In this document: positions 1-11,382 of the stretch, piece after piece
Layout: each line of letters begins with the position of its first letter
Position numbering within the stretch: the stretch's first letter is position 1
Origin: Aphrocallistes beatrix
Lineage: Eukaryota; Porifera; Hexactinellida; Sceptrulophora; Aphrocallistidae
Direction: 5' to 3'
Assembly: GCA_963281255.1 (NCBI GenBank)
Contig: OY725489.1
Span: 248,001-312,000, forward strand
Length of the DNA stretch: 64,000 nt
Translations under genes and position numbers: made by a program
Notes under the pieces: model-generated
The model's input: the letters and a program-made list of their open reading frames with translations, nothing else
What the model was told of the DNA's origin: nothing
Databases searched by the model: none

Positions 1-463
1 ATCAACTTTAGTTGCAATACCACACGGTCTACATGTGAATTCAATTCTATTGAAAATGCTAACCAATAAGCATCGAGATATTCTCTCAAATCCATATTTA
101 GTATCAATGTGATTAAGTATAGGCCTGAGAATAATCTGTGAGAATAGAATGCAAGACAAATCATTGGCGAGCCAAGCTATAAATAAGTGATTTTAATTTG
201 AGACTATGCAAAAGGTGTGAATTTGTGTCACAAAGTTTCAAAGACAACTCAGCTGACAAGTAAGCATTAAGTAAGTACATTTCATTTCAGACTACAAAGC
301 AATTTTAGTTGAAATTGAAATACATGAGCCAATCTGATACGCCAGTTTAGAAATGGATACCTCTTAGTTTCAAAATATGCCTATACGTATATATATAAGA
401 TAGTTCCAGTTTATATATAATATAGTTCCAGTCTATACACAAACTAACACACTTATACTTGCG
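1..463. other. Upstream region of the SH2 gene, no gene seen
   Basis: I see no open reading frame or RNA gene. The last 90 bases are AT-rich with TATATA runs and a repeated ATAGTTCCAGT word (about 395-440). They lie just before the SH2 start codon and probably hold its promoter. This is an inference from position only. Confidence 0.3.
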
Positions 464-1241
464 ATGGGTAGCAATAGTTCCAAAATGATCGCCAAGAGAA
501 TGAAGCCTCCTGAAATATTAGTGTCGGATATTAAAGTGGGAGAAGTGTCGGGTGCCACTTGTGACTACATCGAAGTGGAAGATGCAAAGAATGCCATTCT
601 GGACCACACAATCCGGACACAATCCCCAAGGCTCAGCGCCAGTATGTCGCGACAGAAAACCCCTTCTCCACAGCTGGTCAACAAAAAGTCATCTGACTAC
701 ATGGAGCCCTGGGACTGCATTCCAGGGAAAACCATCCACAACGCAGTCAGCATAGTTAACTCGCAGCCAATCAAATCGCAGGATTCCTCTGACAATGAAT
801 TCCTGTCGGAGTGCAGCTGGTACCACGGGGACATTACGAGAAGGGAAGCCGAAAAAATTCTCACTTCCCTACCGCTCTACTCCTTTCTGGTGAGGAAGAA
901 GGGAGAAAACGAGTACACTCTCTCTCTAAAGTAAGTCCAGTGTGTCGCCATAAAGGACACATTAACACCTCCATTGTGCCACTTAATACGATTAACGCGT
1001 CATTCAAATGCACCAATAGACTCCACCATTCATTCTATTTTATTACAATTCTATTTATAGATACCAATTCGGATACATACACATGATGATAGACCACGAA
1101 GGCGGAAAGTTCACACTTGGATCCCTCAAGACGCGACAGTTTCTGACACTTTTGGATTTAGTGAACCACTACCAACGGTTCCCCATGGATGTGGAGGGTG
1201 TGGGGAAAATACAGCTGAAAATACGGAGACTCTCTGGCTGA
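464..1241 (+). CDS. N-myristoylatable SH2-domain adaptor, two exons
   Basis: Exon 1 is 464-930 and exon 2 is 1061-1241, joined inside a Lys codon by a GTAAGT donor and a TTTATAG acceptor; the product is 215 residues. It begins MGSNSSK, a Src-type N-myristoylation signal, so the protein is probably membrane-anchored. Residues about 20-115 are low complexity and hold possible phosphotyrosine sites (Y35 in DYIEV, Y79 in DYMEP) and proline-directed serines. The SH2 domain runs from W119 (WYHGDI) to the C-terminus. Its phosphate-binding strand reads FLVRKK (R144), so the binding arginine is kept although the usual FLVRES ending is changed. There is no SH3 or kinase domain, so it looks like an adaptor in tyrosine-kinase signalling. 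An AATAAA signal follows near 1290. The SH2 call is firm; the family is not known. Confidence 0.87.
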
Positions 1242-2512
1242 AAAATGATTGGTCAATTTGTAATGATTTAAACAGATTTTGTTATTTTTTAAATAAATAA
1301 ATATAACATATACAAAATAAACAATTTTATTGTCTACTTGAAGAGTGTTTACCTTATGGCCTAATTAGTAAATAAATTCACGTTTAAGATAAACAAAAAT
1401 TATCCATAACACTTCAAAACATCTGAACTTCTATCCGTCCAGTGGAATTGCCCAAAATGGACACCCACTCTACAACGGACAAAAGCCATATCCCAGATTC
1501 CCAATGTCCCCCCATGTGTCCTCAATGTGTCCCATTGTGTCCCTTATTCGGAGATTCCACTGTAGTCCTACTCTCCAAACTATGCCACTATGGACAATTG
1601 TTTAACGTGTCTCGACTAATTTCTTAAAACTTGAGATTTTTATCTCTACGAATTCCCATTGGAGATTTACTACAAGTATATGAAGAAAACATACCCAGAA
1701 TATAGTAAGGTTATAACACATTCCTATGCTGTTACTCGTCGCTAGGATCACTTCCTACACCAATCAGAGTTAGAATTCAGGATTTCTAACAATCTATACA
1801 AACCACTAATTCGTCGGTTTGACAATTTAGGTAACAATTCGACACCATTTCTTCTCAAGGAAGCGAATAAGCTAATTGGACAGCTGGTTAACACGTGTAA
1901 GAACTATCCAGACTGTAATTATCTACCTTATTCAGAAGGTGGATTCACAACCATTAACACTCTACTCTGAAAATTGATTGGTTAAAACCAGTTAAGTGCT
2001 ATAAATGTGGAAAAGGAATGTATGTTCAATATATTAAATCTATTGAGTGATACCTAATACGTAACGTAGCTAGTGACAAGTGGATCAAGGTGGCAGAGGA
2101 ATTCAAATTGGAATAATCAGTGCCACTTGTGTGTATAATTCTATTTTTAAACACTTTGCAATTTTGTTGCATTTTTTCTTGCAAACAAAGGCATTTGTTC
2201 GTTGTTCTACGAAAGAAGAATAAGCAGCATTTTGAACTATGAAGCATGTTTCAGTTTGATCGTTCATTTTTTCGCTTCTAAAACTGGAAATACAACTCAT
2301 GATAGCATTATTTGTGATGTTTCCAATTTATTTGCTGAAAGATATGATTTTTCAATGAAAATACTTCATAAACCATTGATTAAATATGGAACTAAGCATG
2401 AAATAAGTTCCAGTTTGGTGGCAGGTAAGAATAGTCAATGACTTCAGCAGTTTAGTGCAATTTCATAATCTTTAAGAATCAATTTCAGAGTTTACTGATT
2501 TAACAAATAAAT
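1242..2512. other. Intergenic stretch with decayed coding-like fragments
   Basis: Apart from the fragment at 1635-1970, no supported gene is present. Short ORFs occur on both strands around 2100-2440. I recognise no family in them and they lack a convincing start or splice structure. Part of 2070-2120 (reading about KWIKVAEEFKLE) also looks coding. Words near 2075-2130 recur near 9660-9725, including a GGATCAA-GTGGCA pair, which suggests an old dispersed repeat. Confidence 0.3.
1635..1970 (+). pseudogene. Unassigned coding-like fragment with one in-frame stop
   Basis: One frame stays open from about 1635 to a TGA at 1968-1970, apart from a single TAG at 1743-1745. That TAG is also a possible splice acceptor (CGCTAG, then GATCACTTC), so 1746-1970 could be a 74-codon terminal exon. 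The composition is protein-like (for example NYLPYSEGGF near the end) rather than random AT-rich translation. I do not recognise the family. It may be the last exon of a gene or a decayed mobile-element ORF. Confidence 0.3.
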
Positions 2513-4765
2513 TTAATTGGTCAGTTTTTTAACAAAAGTCATCAGAAACACGAGACCTGATAAGGTGACACCTGGGATACGACTAGCCTGTGCGAAATTC
2601 CTCGGTCGGACCATGGATAGTTTCTCCCTCCCTTCCATAGAAATCTGTGTCAATGTGCTATAGTCCAAGTCAGCTGGAATCTCCAAATCTTCATTCATTT
2701 TGAAGGCCGCCATTTCTTTCAGCTGTTTCAATACTAAATCATGATAGAAGCATTCTCCGTATATCCGGTCTGCAAACGAACCAGGGTATTCAGGCGCGCT
2801 TTTAGCACCTATCAAAGTTCCGATTTCATTGGGGAAAGTTGGAAGCAGGTCTTGAAGAGTGAATTTAGAGTTTTTGATCATTCTGAAAGCTGATTGGCTG
2901 CCTGTTAGGATAGTCGACTTCTTCGCATTTCTAGACCAATCAGATGCGTCCTTTTTGAGGTGCTTCAACACCTCTAAACTGTCTCTCAATCTTAGTTCCA
3001 GTTCCAGTGTGGACTCGGCGCGTTCATTGGAAATGCAACCAACTTGGCGGGCTTTCTCGACCAATCGGATGTCAGCGTTTTCAGGTCTGAGCATCAGTCT
3101 GTACTCAGAGCGAGATGTGAACATTCTGTAGGGTTCAGGTGCTCCCATTGTCACCAGGTCGTCTATCATCACCCCTAATGGAATCAACCGCTTAATATGG
3201 AACTAACTGCCCAATATAGAACTAACTGCCAATATGGAACTAACCTATTTATAGCAAAGACCCACACTATTAAGTTTTCCACGGCCAAAATAACTAAGTT
3301 TTCCACAGCCAAAATAACGCCATTTAAGAGTTAAACATATATACATATATACATCTACACACCTATACATCTACACATCTATACATATACACTTCTATAC
3401 ATCTAAACATCTACTCACCGATATAGGATTCAGCTCTTGACAGTGTCAGCACATTCTCAGGATTGGTGGCTCTTAAACCGGCGTTAATTCCTGCCACAAT
3501 TCCCTGCCCGGCGGCCTCTTCGTACCCAGTGGTGCCATTAATCTGTCCGGCTAAGAATAACCCCTGTACCTTCCTTAGTTCCAGTGTCAGTTCCAGTTGT
3601 CTCGGGTCCACGTAGTCGTACTCCACTAGATATCCCGGCTCCACCAGCTCTGCATTCCTTAGACCATGGATGCTCCGTACTACATCCCACTGCTTTGATT
3701 GGTCCATTGAGCAGTTGAGACCTTGAGGGTACACTAGGTCACTGTGCCACCCTTCTGGCTCCAGGAACACTGAGTGGCACGTTTCTGGGTATTCCAACAC
3801 CTTCGATTCTAAACTCGGGCAGTACCTGGGCCCTGTTACGTCCTGCTGCAAATAGTTGGACGCCTCTAGCGTATCCAGGACAGCTTTCCGTGTATTCTGA
3901 TTGGTTAATGTGATGTAGCATGGCATCTGGTGCGGATACATGAAGTTCACACCTTCGGAGAGGAAGGAGAATGGAATGGGCGACAAATCGTGAGGCTGCT
4001 TTGTGGTCTCTGAAAAGTCAATCGAACGCTTCGAAATCCTTGGCGGAGTTCCTGTTTTCAAGCGACCTAATTTCAGATCCAAGTTCTCCAAAGTTCTAGC
4101 CAATCCGATTGCAGGGGCTTCCCCCCTTCGCCCAGCTGGGAAGGTGTTAGTTCCGATTCGAATCAACCCTCTTAAGAAAGTTCCAGTCGTCAACACCACG
4201 GTGCCTAGACATGAACCGCAAATGAAATGCGAAGTGAGTTGTTTGTTTGTTTGTTTTTGTTTACCTTACCTGTGTTGATTTGTTGTCCATTTCCTAACAC
4301 AACAGATTTTATTTTCAATTTAGAAGTTAGCGGATTTAGTTCTAATTCCAAGTCTTCCACTGTTGCTTCGAGAATCTCCAAATTTGATTGGCTATTCAGA
4401 ACACGCTGTACCCCGGCGCTATAAAGGTCACGATCAATTTGCGCGCGCAATCCCCAAACAGCTGGTCCATGGCTGGTGTTGATAACGCGGAAGTTGACAC
4501 CAGATGTGTCGCACACGCGACACAATACGCCACCTAGCGCATCCACCTCCCTCATGATGTGTCCCTTCCCGATGCCACCAAATGAAGGGTTACAGGACAT
4601 GGCGCCTATTGTGGTCAGTTTCTGTGTGACCAATAAGGTTCTGGCGCCTAATCGGGCGGAACCAGCTGCAGCCTCAGTTCCGGCGTGTCCCCCGCCAATC
4701 ACGATGACGTCATAACTTAGGTTCCGGTTTATAATCCGGTGGAATCTTTGAAAATGTTGAAACAT
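2513..4765 (-). CDS. MTO1: MTO1, mitochondrial tRNA 5-taurinomethyluridine synthase subunit
   Basis: MTO1/GidA is the FAD-dependent enzyme that, with GTPBP3/MnmE, modifies the wobble uridine of some mitochondrial tRNAs. Three exons on the minus strand, 4765-4270, 4204-3419 and 3174-2513, join in phase and give about 647 residues, close to the usual family size. The chosen start, MFQHFQRFHRIINRN, gives a basic mitochondrial presequence; an in-frame ATG at 4891 would add 42 untypical residues. The Rossmann FAD motif VIGGGHAGTEAA follows at about residues 18-31. Both GidA signatures are present: GPRYCPSLESK, and AGQINGTTGYEEAAGQG near the end of exon 2. The C-terminal helical domain ends ASRIPGVTLSGL and so on. 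Exon 2 joins exon 3 as SYIG-VMIDDL, as expected for the family. The gene looks intact. Confidence 0.95.
3175..3418 (-). repeat. MTO1 intron 2 with simple repeats
   Basis: This 244-bp intron contains repeated AATATGGAACTAAC words (3195-3245), a duplicated CCACGGCCAAAATAAC segment (about 3278-3320), and a degenerate CTATACAT/CTACACAT tract (3345-3412). It has a standard GTGAGT donor and a TTAG acceptor on the minus strand. Confidence 0.6.
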
Positions 4766-4978
4766 CGAAACCTTTTGAAAATCTATTTTGCAACTGATTT
4801 CGAGTAAAAATATGAATATGGAACTAAACTCTTGATTGGTTCCAATTACAGACTTTAATTTTATAACATATGTTAATTTCTGATTGGTCACTGAATTGCA
4901 TAGGATAAGTTCGGCATAAACAAAACAATATATTTACCTTATTGCCTATAGTTCCGGTCTCAAACGGGATAGTTCCAG

Positions 4979-6548
4979 TTAGGTGTTAGCTTTAGGAGTG
5001 AAAAGTGAAGTGTGGCATTCCAATGGAGCAGAACTGTAACCAACTGGGCTGTTGGTTCCAGAATAAATTAAGTCTGTGAGGTGTGAAAAATCGAAACTTC
5101 TATTCGTTCCATTTTGCTTCGTAATTGTATTTGGCGTTTCCTCAGCAACCAAAGTGGGCGATTGGGATGCGTCTCTAGTTGAAGGTGTCGCTGGAATGAC
5201 ACGAAGTTCAGATCTGAAGCTGAGATCTGATTCGTCGAAATTGGTTAGAGATTCATTGGCTAGGATGTCGGTGTGTTCTTGATCAATCCCAGTTTCAAGA
5301 AATGTTAGTTCTACTCTCGGGGTAAATGTGTCTTTATCTTGGAGAGGTGTGAAAAGATCTAAATTAGAATATTGCGTTCCCTCGGGAGAGTTTTGATTGG
5401 TCGATTGAACAACTGGTGCCTGAGGGAAATGAACTGAGTCCATAGTTTCAGTTTCAGTTTCATTTTCAGAAATCAAATCCTGGAGTTCTAATTCAAATTT
5501 AGTTTGGTTGTATGTCGTAACATTCTTTGACGTTTCTAGGGAAATGGAATTCTCATTTGGAATTTGATTGGAGCGTTTAGAACTTAGTTCCGGATTAGCG
5601 ATAAATTGGTTCCGGTTTTGACATAAATGATACATATTTTCAGTTGCTAGGTGAGGTGTCGCGTTTCCAGGATATTGTGTCAGAAATTGTGTCAGAGTAA
5701 TCTCATCGTTAGTTCCAATTTCAGTTCCGCTTTGAGCGACCATCACTTCATTTGATTGGCTAAGCAGGGAAATATCAGAAAACGTGAGATTCAGGATGTC
5801 ATCCCCAGTGAATGCTTCATCTAACTTCTGATTGGTCGAAATTTCCGGTCGCATGGTGCTGGAGAGCATAGTCCCAGTTCTGGTTTCTGATTGGTGGAGA
5901 GGGAGCACGTCGTACGTCTGATTGAGTGTCGGGGCCACTTTCTGAGGAGAGAATTTCACCGGAGAGAAATCGCCGATTCCAGAAAATGTCTCTGCTGTGA
6001 TTGGGTAGAGGTCTGGTGCCATATGTCGAGATGGCTCACTTCCATTTATAGTGTTAGTTCCAGTTTGCTCCGGTTCTTGATCGTGACACATTCCTAAGAG
6101 ATTCACCCCGGATACGAAGGAAAAAGATTTCGACTCAGTTTCACTCTTCAAGCGCTTACTCCGGAATCCATCATTTGGTTCCAAATTGGGTGTTTCCAAA
6201 GGTTTCTTCTTAGTTTCACTTCCATTTTGTGCAGGCTTGGCAGAATCTAATAGGACCTTAGCGCAAGAGAATCCCGCATTCATGGTTCCGGTACTTAGTT
6301 CCATATTCTCACTGTCTCCGGTTTTCCCGCCTAAATTAGCGCTACGGAACGATTGCATACTCTCATTCGATTGGTTGAAACCACTGAAGGTTGGAATAGG
6401 CCCATTTGTCTCTTCTGAAAGTCCCAATATTTCGCTAATAATATTTGTGATATTTCTTTTTTTAGATTTCTGCATTGGAATTCGAGATTTCCCCAATCCA
6501 AACCCTTTGCACCTATTTAGGTCAAGTGATCGGGGCGCCAAATCTGAG
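4979..6548 (-). CDS. Large uncharacterised exon, possibly the 3' exon of the BRCA1-type gene
   Basis: An open frame of 522 codons runs to a TAG at 4979. No ATG opens it: the frame is preceded by a strong acceptor (TTATTTTTAG at 6558-6549), so it is most likely a terminal exon entered in phase 2. A within-exon start at M (6475, MQKSKKRN) is the alternative. The protein is serine/threonine-rich and looks disordered. It begins with a basic stretch (KSKKRN) and carries many S/T-P sites (FSPVKFSPQK, FTPLQ, FTPRV, ATPST, FTPKANT at the end) plus SQ/TQ sites (LSQS, LTQFLTQY, GTQY, ASQS). These are CDK- and ATM-type target patterns. No known domain is visible and there is no BRCT. A phase-2 donor, weak (GTTAGC), exists upstream at 6702/6701, so joining to the 6680-6907 exon is possible. 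The coding status is fairly sure; the gene membership is inferred. Confidence 0.6.
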
Positions 6549-6679
6549 CTAAAAATAAAAATGATCTAAATATAGACTCATAAACTGGAGAATGATTTTA
6601 ATGAATCGCCAATCAATTTATACATTTGTGCTATTTATAACAGAATCAGGTTGCTAGGGTGATGAGAAGAAGTATGCTA

Positions 6680-7080
6680 CTATTTTTCGGATATGGCTAA
6701 CCCTTGAATTATTTTTTCCAATTTAGTCTCGACTGTATTTGAGTCCAAATATTCTTTCTCTTTAGTTCCAGTTCCAGTTCCAGGCATTGTTGCAGACTCC
6801 TTAGTTTCAGTTTCAGTTCCAGTTTGCCTGGTGGCTTCTGACACACCGAGGTGTGATAATGGACGACACAAATCTGAACTTTCAACAACTACTGGTTCAA
6901 CTTTTTCCTAAGAAGAGAACTGAAATTTTAACATTATAAAATACACCCCGGACCATGGATATGAACACACCTGTATTTCATTCTCATTTTCCTTTTCCTT
7001 AGCTGCATGAGTAGACACAGAGATTTCATTGGTTGTTTGCATAATGTTATTATCTGCTCCTCCAACATAAGGCGTTGTTA
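6680..7080 (-). CDS. Two short exons, probably of the BRCA1-type gene
   Basis: Exon 7080-6971 follows a TATTTTTAG acceptor and ends CAG/GTGTGT. Exon 6907-6680 follows TTCTTCTTAG and reads in phase to a TAG at 6680-6682. Together they give about 111 acidic, low-complexity residues with GTETETKES and GTGTGTKEK repeats, ending in a helical-looking stretch, VETKLEKIIQGLAISEK. The first exon needs one base from an upstream exon, which fits the phase-1 end of the candidate exon at 10282-10109. It starts only 36 bp from the ATG of ACAD11 on the other strand. If the gene instead starts here, the first Met is MQTTNE. I recognise no domain. Confidence 0.5.
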
Positions 7081-7115
7081 CTAAAAATAGGTATTCTAAT
7101 AATAGCTTACTCGAT

Positions 7116-10100
7116 ATGTCGGCGCCATTCAACAGAGAGAACCTAGAGAGGTATCTGGGAGAGAATCTACAAGTTCAGCTGAAAAGTGGCCCAAATGCCA
7201 TCCAGCAATTCACAGTGGGCCAATCAAATCCTACCTACATCCTGGATACCACAGAGGGTATACGATATGTCCTACGTAAGAAACCACACGGGGAACTCCT
7301 GGAGAAAGCTCACCTAATCGACAGAGAGTACCGAATCCTCTCCGCTCTCAGCAAAACGGACTTTCCCTGTCCGAAACCGTTCCGCTACTGCAATGACCAA
7401 TCAGTGATCGGGACAGAGTTCTACATAATGGAGTACAGAGAAGGACGGAAGTTCCCCACCCCACACTTAGACGAGTTGTCTCCAGCCAATCGGAATGTCG
7501 CTTACACTAGCATGATAGATACACTAGCCAAGCTGCATTCCTACGATTACGTGAAGTTAGGCCTACATGACTACGGGAAGGCGAGTAACTATGTTTCGCG
7601 CCAAATCTATATTTGGAACAAGAACTATAACGCCGCGCCTAATGTCCCAAAGCACCAAGAATTCCAGACGCTGCTGAAATGGCTGAGTGACAACATTCCA
7701 GACGAGAGCAAGTGTCGCTACACAATCGTACACGGAGACTTCAAGATTGACAATGTCGCATTCACCAATCAGAACCCGCCGCGGGTGACGGCTGTCTTTG
7801 ACTGGGAACTCAGCACTATAGGCATTCCGCTGGCAGACCTAGCCATGCTCATGTCTATTTATAGTAATTTCGATGGTATCGGGAAAGGAGACTTCGGGGA
7901 GTCACTATTGGGTTTAAGTGGCGCTAAACCACTTGGGTTTCCAGAGGAGATGGATCTGTTGCGGCTATACTGTAACCTGACGAAAATAGAACTGCCAGTC
8001 GAGAGTGAGTGGAACTATTTTAAGGTTCTGAACCTCTACAAGATGGCTTCCATCCTCCAAGGCGTCTACGGGCGGTCCACCATTGGGAATGCTTCCAGCT
8101 CCAAAGCAAATCTACTCGGGCAGCTGATTGGTCCGATCCTACAATTAGCTCTGAAGCAAACTGGAACCATAGGCTATGTCCCCCCGACAGTTATGGACTT
8201 CATAAGTCTCTCCCCGAAAGGGCGCGAAATGTTGTCCCGCGTGAAAACATTTTTGGTGGAAAATGTGTATCCATCCGAAATGAAAATTCTCAGCGAAATA
8301 GCCGCACCTCCGACTCGATGGAAAGAAATCCCTACACTCGAGAAACTGAAACTGAAAGCAAAGTCAGAGGGACTATGGAACCTATTCCTACCAGGTAAGC
8401 TGAGATATAAATATAATGACGTCATTTGCTAGAATGAATTGATTGGCTAATAAATTCCCAGTTCTACCCATAAGAGTTGATTAGCCAATCAGAATTCCAA
8501 CCCTGCAATCTGATTGGCTGTTTGTAGGCGTGTGTGGTCTGTCCCAGATGGAGTACGCGCTCATGGCGGAGGAGACAGGGAGGTTCCCTTTGGCGCCTGT
8601 CATATTCAACTGCAGCGCGCCAGACACCGGAAACATGGAGACACTCTGGCTCTACGGAACAGCCAATCAGAAGGCTCGCTGGCTGGTGCCACTTCTGAAC
8701 GGAGAAATTAGGTCCGCGTTCGCCATGACAGAACCAGAAGTGGCCTCCAGCGACGCCACAAATATGCAATGCACCATCCTGCCAGATGGCAGCGACTACG
8801 TGGTGAATGGGCACAAGTGGTGGATCTCAGGTGTCGGGGAGACCAAGTGTAGGTTCTACTTGGTCCTGGGGACCAGCGACCCAGAGGGCAAGCTCCCCCG
8901 ACACAAGCGACACTCTGTGGTTATCGTGCCAGCTGACTCGAAAGGTGTGAAGATTGTGAGGCCACTCACAGTGTTTGGGTATGATGACGCTCCACACGGA
9001 CACTTTGAGATGGAGTTCAATCAGGTACCAAACAGAACTGTCAATTAACTATAATTGGAACTAAGTTAGTGTCAGTTCTAATTGGAACTATCCTAGGTGC
9101 GGGTGCCCAAGGATAACATAGTCCTGGGGGAGGGGAGGGGGTTCGAGATCTCTCAGGGGAGACTTGGCCCAGGTAGGATTCACCACTGCATGCGGCTGAT
9201 AGGAATGGCAGAGAGGTGTCTCTCTCTCGCGTGCCACCGAGCCACCACCAGGACAGCATTCGGACGACGCATCGGGCAGCTTGGAATGGCGCAGGAAGCG
9301 ATCGCTCAGAGCAGAATCGAGATTGACCAATCACGACTCCTCGTTCTATACACCGCATTCCTTATCGACAAGGCCGGACCTAAGGTGCTATTTATAGAAC
9401 ACGGACTAATACAGTTAGGAATATACACCATGGATACTCGTTGTTCATTGGATGTTTACTATGCACTGCTGCATGGCTAAAAGTATTGGAGCTCATATTG
9501 CATTGCATCGAATGTAATAATAGAATTTGTCTATATATGGACGCCAATAATTGAACCTCCAATAATGAAATCTAACATTTTGAAATATACACACTCGAAT
9601 AAACCAATCTAGAAGCTTCCTATAGATAATCCTTTCCAGAGTGTAATTACATATCACCTGTGCCACCTTGTGCCACTTGTTATGACCATTATATATTATG
9701 GGAACAAGTGGATCAAAGTGGCACAAGCTTTATTAATTCCATTTAGACATAATTTGAATGGAAACTTCTAAACTGAGTAACTCGAGTGTGTAGATTTCAA
9801 TTTGATGTCAGATTTTCAGTAACTGTAGTTTTAATGAATTGGACACCATGGATAGACCCAATATGGTACTCCTCCATGAATTAAAAAGTGCTATGCGCAT
9901 GCGCATATTGATGTTTTCACGGAGGTGTGAATGTGAAAAAAATTTGTGAAAAGGTGTGAAAAAATGTCACAAAAATTACCAACAGAGTATTGTTCACAAG
10001 ATGGTATTACGCTTCAATAACTTAGAGTATTTATTGAATAATTGAAAACGAATGGTAATTTAAATTATATATTAACAAAATTAATTGTTCAAAATACACA

Positions 10101-11325
10101 GAACCAACCTGCATCTGAAATAACACATATAGGGATATCATATGTATTAACTTTATCGTTATCTAGACAGCAATCAGAGAAATGCATATCATCAAGATGA
10201 ATACTAGTAGAAATTACTTCATCTTCGAAAAGTTTTCTCTTTTTTGCCTTATAAGACACTCCTACATGCGATAATTCACTGTCTTCAGCCATTACAAATC
10301 AATAAGTTTTAAGATTAAATGTATTCACGGGGTTTTATTAGATATTCAATTGATCTTTACTTCTAAATACTATACAAATGTCTTATTTATTTACTACTAA
10401 AGTAGATACTACTAACAACTGTATTATGTTAAAGGAATTCAACATGGGATTTATTAATTTACTATATACAAACCAAGGAATTATCTAGGAGCGCGAGACG
10501 CTCCTTTAGGCGTATGATTTTAAGCTGCAAAGTGTTTAGGAGCGTAAAAATTCAGAAAAATACCCAATTTACCCAATAAAGTAATGTCATTTAGCGATTT
10601 AGACGTATGAAAATTTAGAAATTTTAGATTAGGAGCGTATCTCTGGAAGGCTGTATAATACCCTGATACAAACCACATTTAAACCGCAAAACAAGTAACA
10701 TTACTAATCGATTTTATGTCATATTCATAATCCCATATGCGCATGCGCACAAGCTTTATGCGCATGCGCATAGCACTTTTTAATACCTCACTATTTATGA
10801 TGCAAAGCAATATGATGTTCCAATACTTCTGACCAATCAGTGGAGAAAGTAACGAAGACACTGCATTCAAATTTTGTTGTCACAAATGTGAATTTTTTAT
10901 TGTGACAGTTGATAGAATTCTAACCAATGCGGGGCTCCTCAAAATGGTGGAAATAGTTAGCAAAAAAACGGAAATAGTTCGACTTTCCACAAAAGGAAAT
11001 AGTTCACATAAAAACCACCATTAATCCTAATGATAAAAAGTCGAACCATTTCCGCATTACCCTCAAATACCGTGTTATAATTATAGCGACTCTATTCTAG
11101 GCAGCGCGCAAGGAGGTGTCGATGATCAAGGTGGCGGTGCCCCAGATGGCGTGCCACGTGATCGACAGGTGTCTGCAGATCCACGGTGGCGCCGGGGTGA
11201 GTCAGGATACGCCAATCGCCGCCTTCTATTCGGGCGCCAGATCTCTGAGAATCGCAGACGGCCCAGACGAAGTTCATCTTACGCGCGTAGCCGCAATGGA
11301 ACTGAGACAGCAAGCCAAGCTATAG
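7116..11325 (+). CDS. ACAD11: ACAD11, APH-kinase-like/acyl-CoA dehydrogenase fusion
   Basis: Four exons, 7116-8394, 8528-9024, 9097-9384 and 11101-11325, join in phase to give 762 residues, close to vertebrate ACAD11. Residues about 25-310 are an aminoglycoside-phosphotransferase-like kinase domain with the catalytic loop VHGDFKIDN (about 206-214) and FDWEL (about 227). Residues about 345-762 are an acyl-CoA dehydrogenase with the FAD/substrate motifs [38 protein letters not shown] and ADGPDEVH. In animals the family handles hydroxylated and long-chain acyl-CoAs, the kinase domain phosphorylating the hydroxyl group before dehydrogenation. The protein ends QAKL; AKL is an accepted peroxisomal type-1 signal, so peroxisomal location is likely. 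The last intron is 1,716 bp and holds mobile elements and a candidate exon of the opposite-strand gene. The stop codon lies in the first unit of a 23-bp tandem repeat. Confidence 0.95.
10109..10282 (-). CDS. Candidate exon of the BRCA1-type gene, or element ORF fragment
   Basis: A minus-strand frame reads [19 protein letters not shown] and continues to CVISDA before a GTTGGT donor at 10108. KAKKRK looks like a nuclear localisation signal. An acceptor-like GCTGAAG ends at 10283. If used, the exon accepts the phase-1 end of the RING exon 4 (11484) and itself ends in phase 1, which fits the exon beginning at 7080. It could instead begin at an ATG at 10292 as the first exon of a gene inside the TIR element. 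The frame is coding-like, but assignment rests on phase compatibility and both splice sites are weak. Confidence 0.4.
10475..10665. mobile_element. 191-bp MITE, copy 1, with perfect 9-bp target duplication
   Basis: The element begins AAGGAATTATCTAGGAGCG and ends CTGTATAATACCCTG. It is flanked on both sides by ATACAAACC (10466-10474 and 10666-10674). The second copy is at 50151-50341. Near the left end is a hairpin, GGAGCGCGAGACGCTCC, and GGAGCGTATCTCTGG lies near the right end. The two termini are imperfect inverted repeats. A 9-bp duplication is typical of Mutator-like elements; there is no coding capacity. Confidence 0.8.
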
Positions 11326-11382
11326 TTCCAATTGGAACCAAGTTATAGTTCCAATTGGAACTAAGTTATAGTTCCAATTATG
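11321..11382. repeat. 23-bp tandem repeat over the ACAD11 stop codon
   Basis: The unit TATAGTTCCAATTGGAAC plus MAAGT starts at 11321, 11344 and 11367 (the third partial). Each full unit contains the palindrome GTTCCAATTGGAAC. The ACAD11 TAG stop (11323-11325) is the TAG of the first unit. Confidence 0.8.

Larger units (their letters stand above)
9881..10783. mobile_element. TIR element in ACAD11 intron 3, possibly TTAA-flanked (piggyBac-like)
   Basis: A 26-bp perfect terminal inverted repeat flanks about 900 bp. The left end, 9881-9906, begins TTAAAAAGTGCTATGCGC, and its exact reverse complement is at 10758-10783. Both ends contain the self-palindromic ATGCGCATGCGCAT, and the right end has a further ATATGCGCATGCGCA copy at 10734-10749. 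Each outer end is TTAA, and I find no other matching flank duplication, which suits a TTAA-targeting (piggyBac-type) element. It contains a second, nested 191-bp element and the short minus-strand exon candidate at 10282-10109. The TIR is seen directly; the superfamily is inferred. Confidence 0.6.

Noticed and set aside
4766..4891. MTO1 start at 4891
   Set aside because: It would put 42 untypical residues before the basic mitochondrial presequence that starts at 4765.
11321..11382. CRISPR-like array
   Set aside because: It has three contiguous 23-bp units with no spacers, in a eukaryotic 3' UTR.
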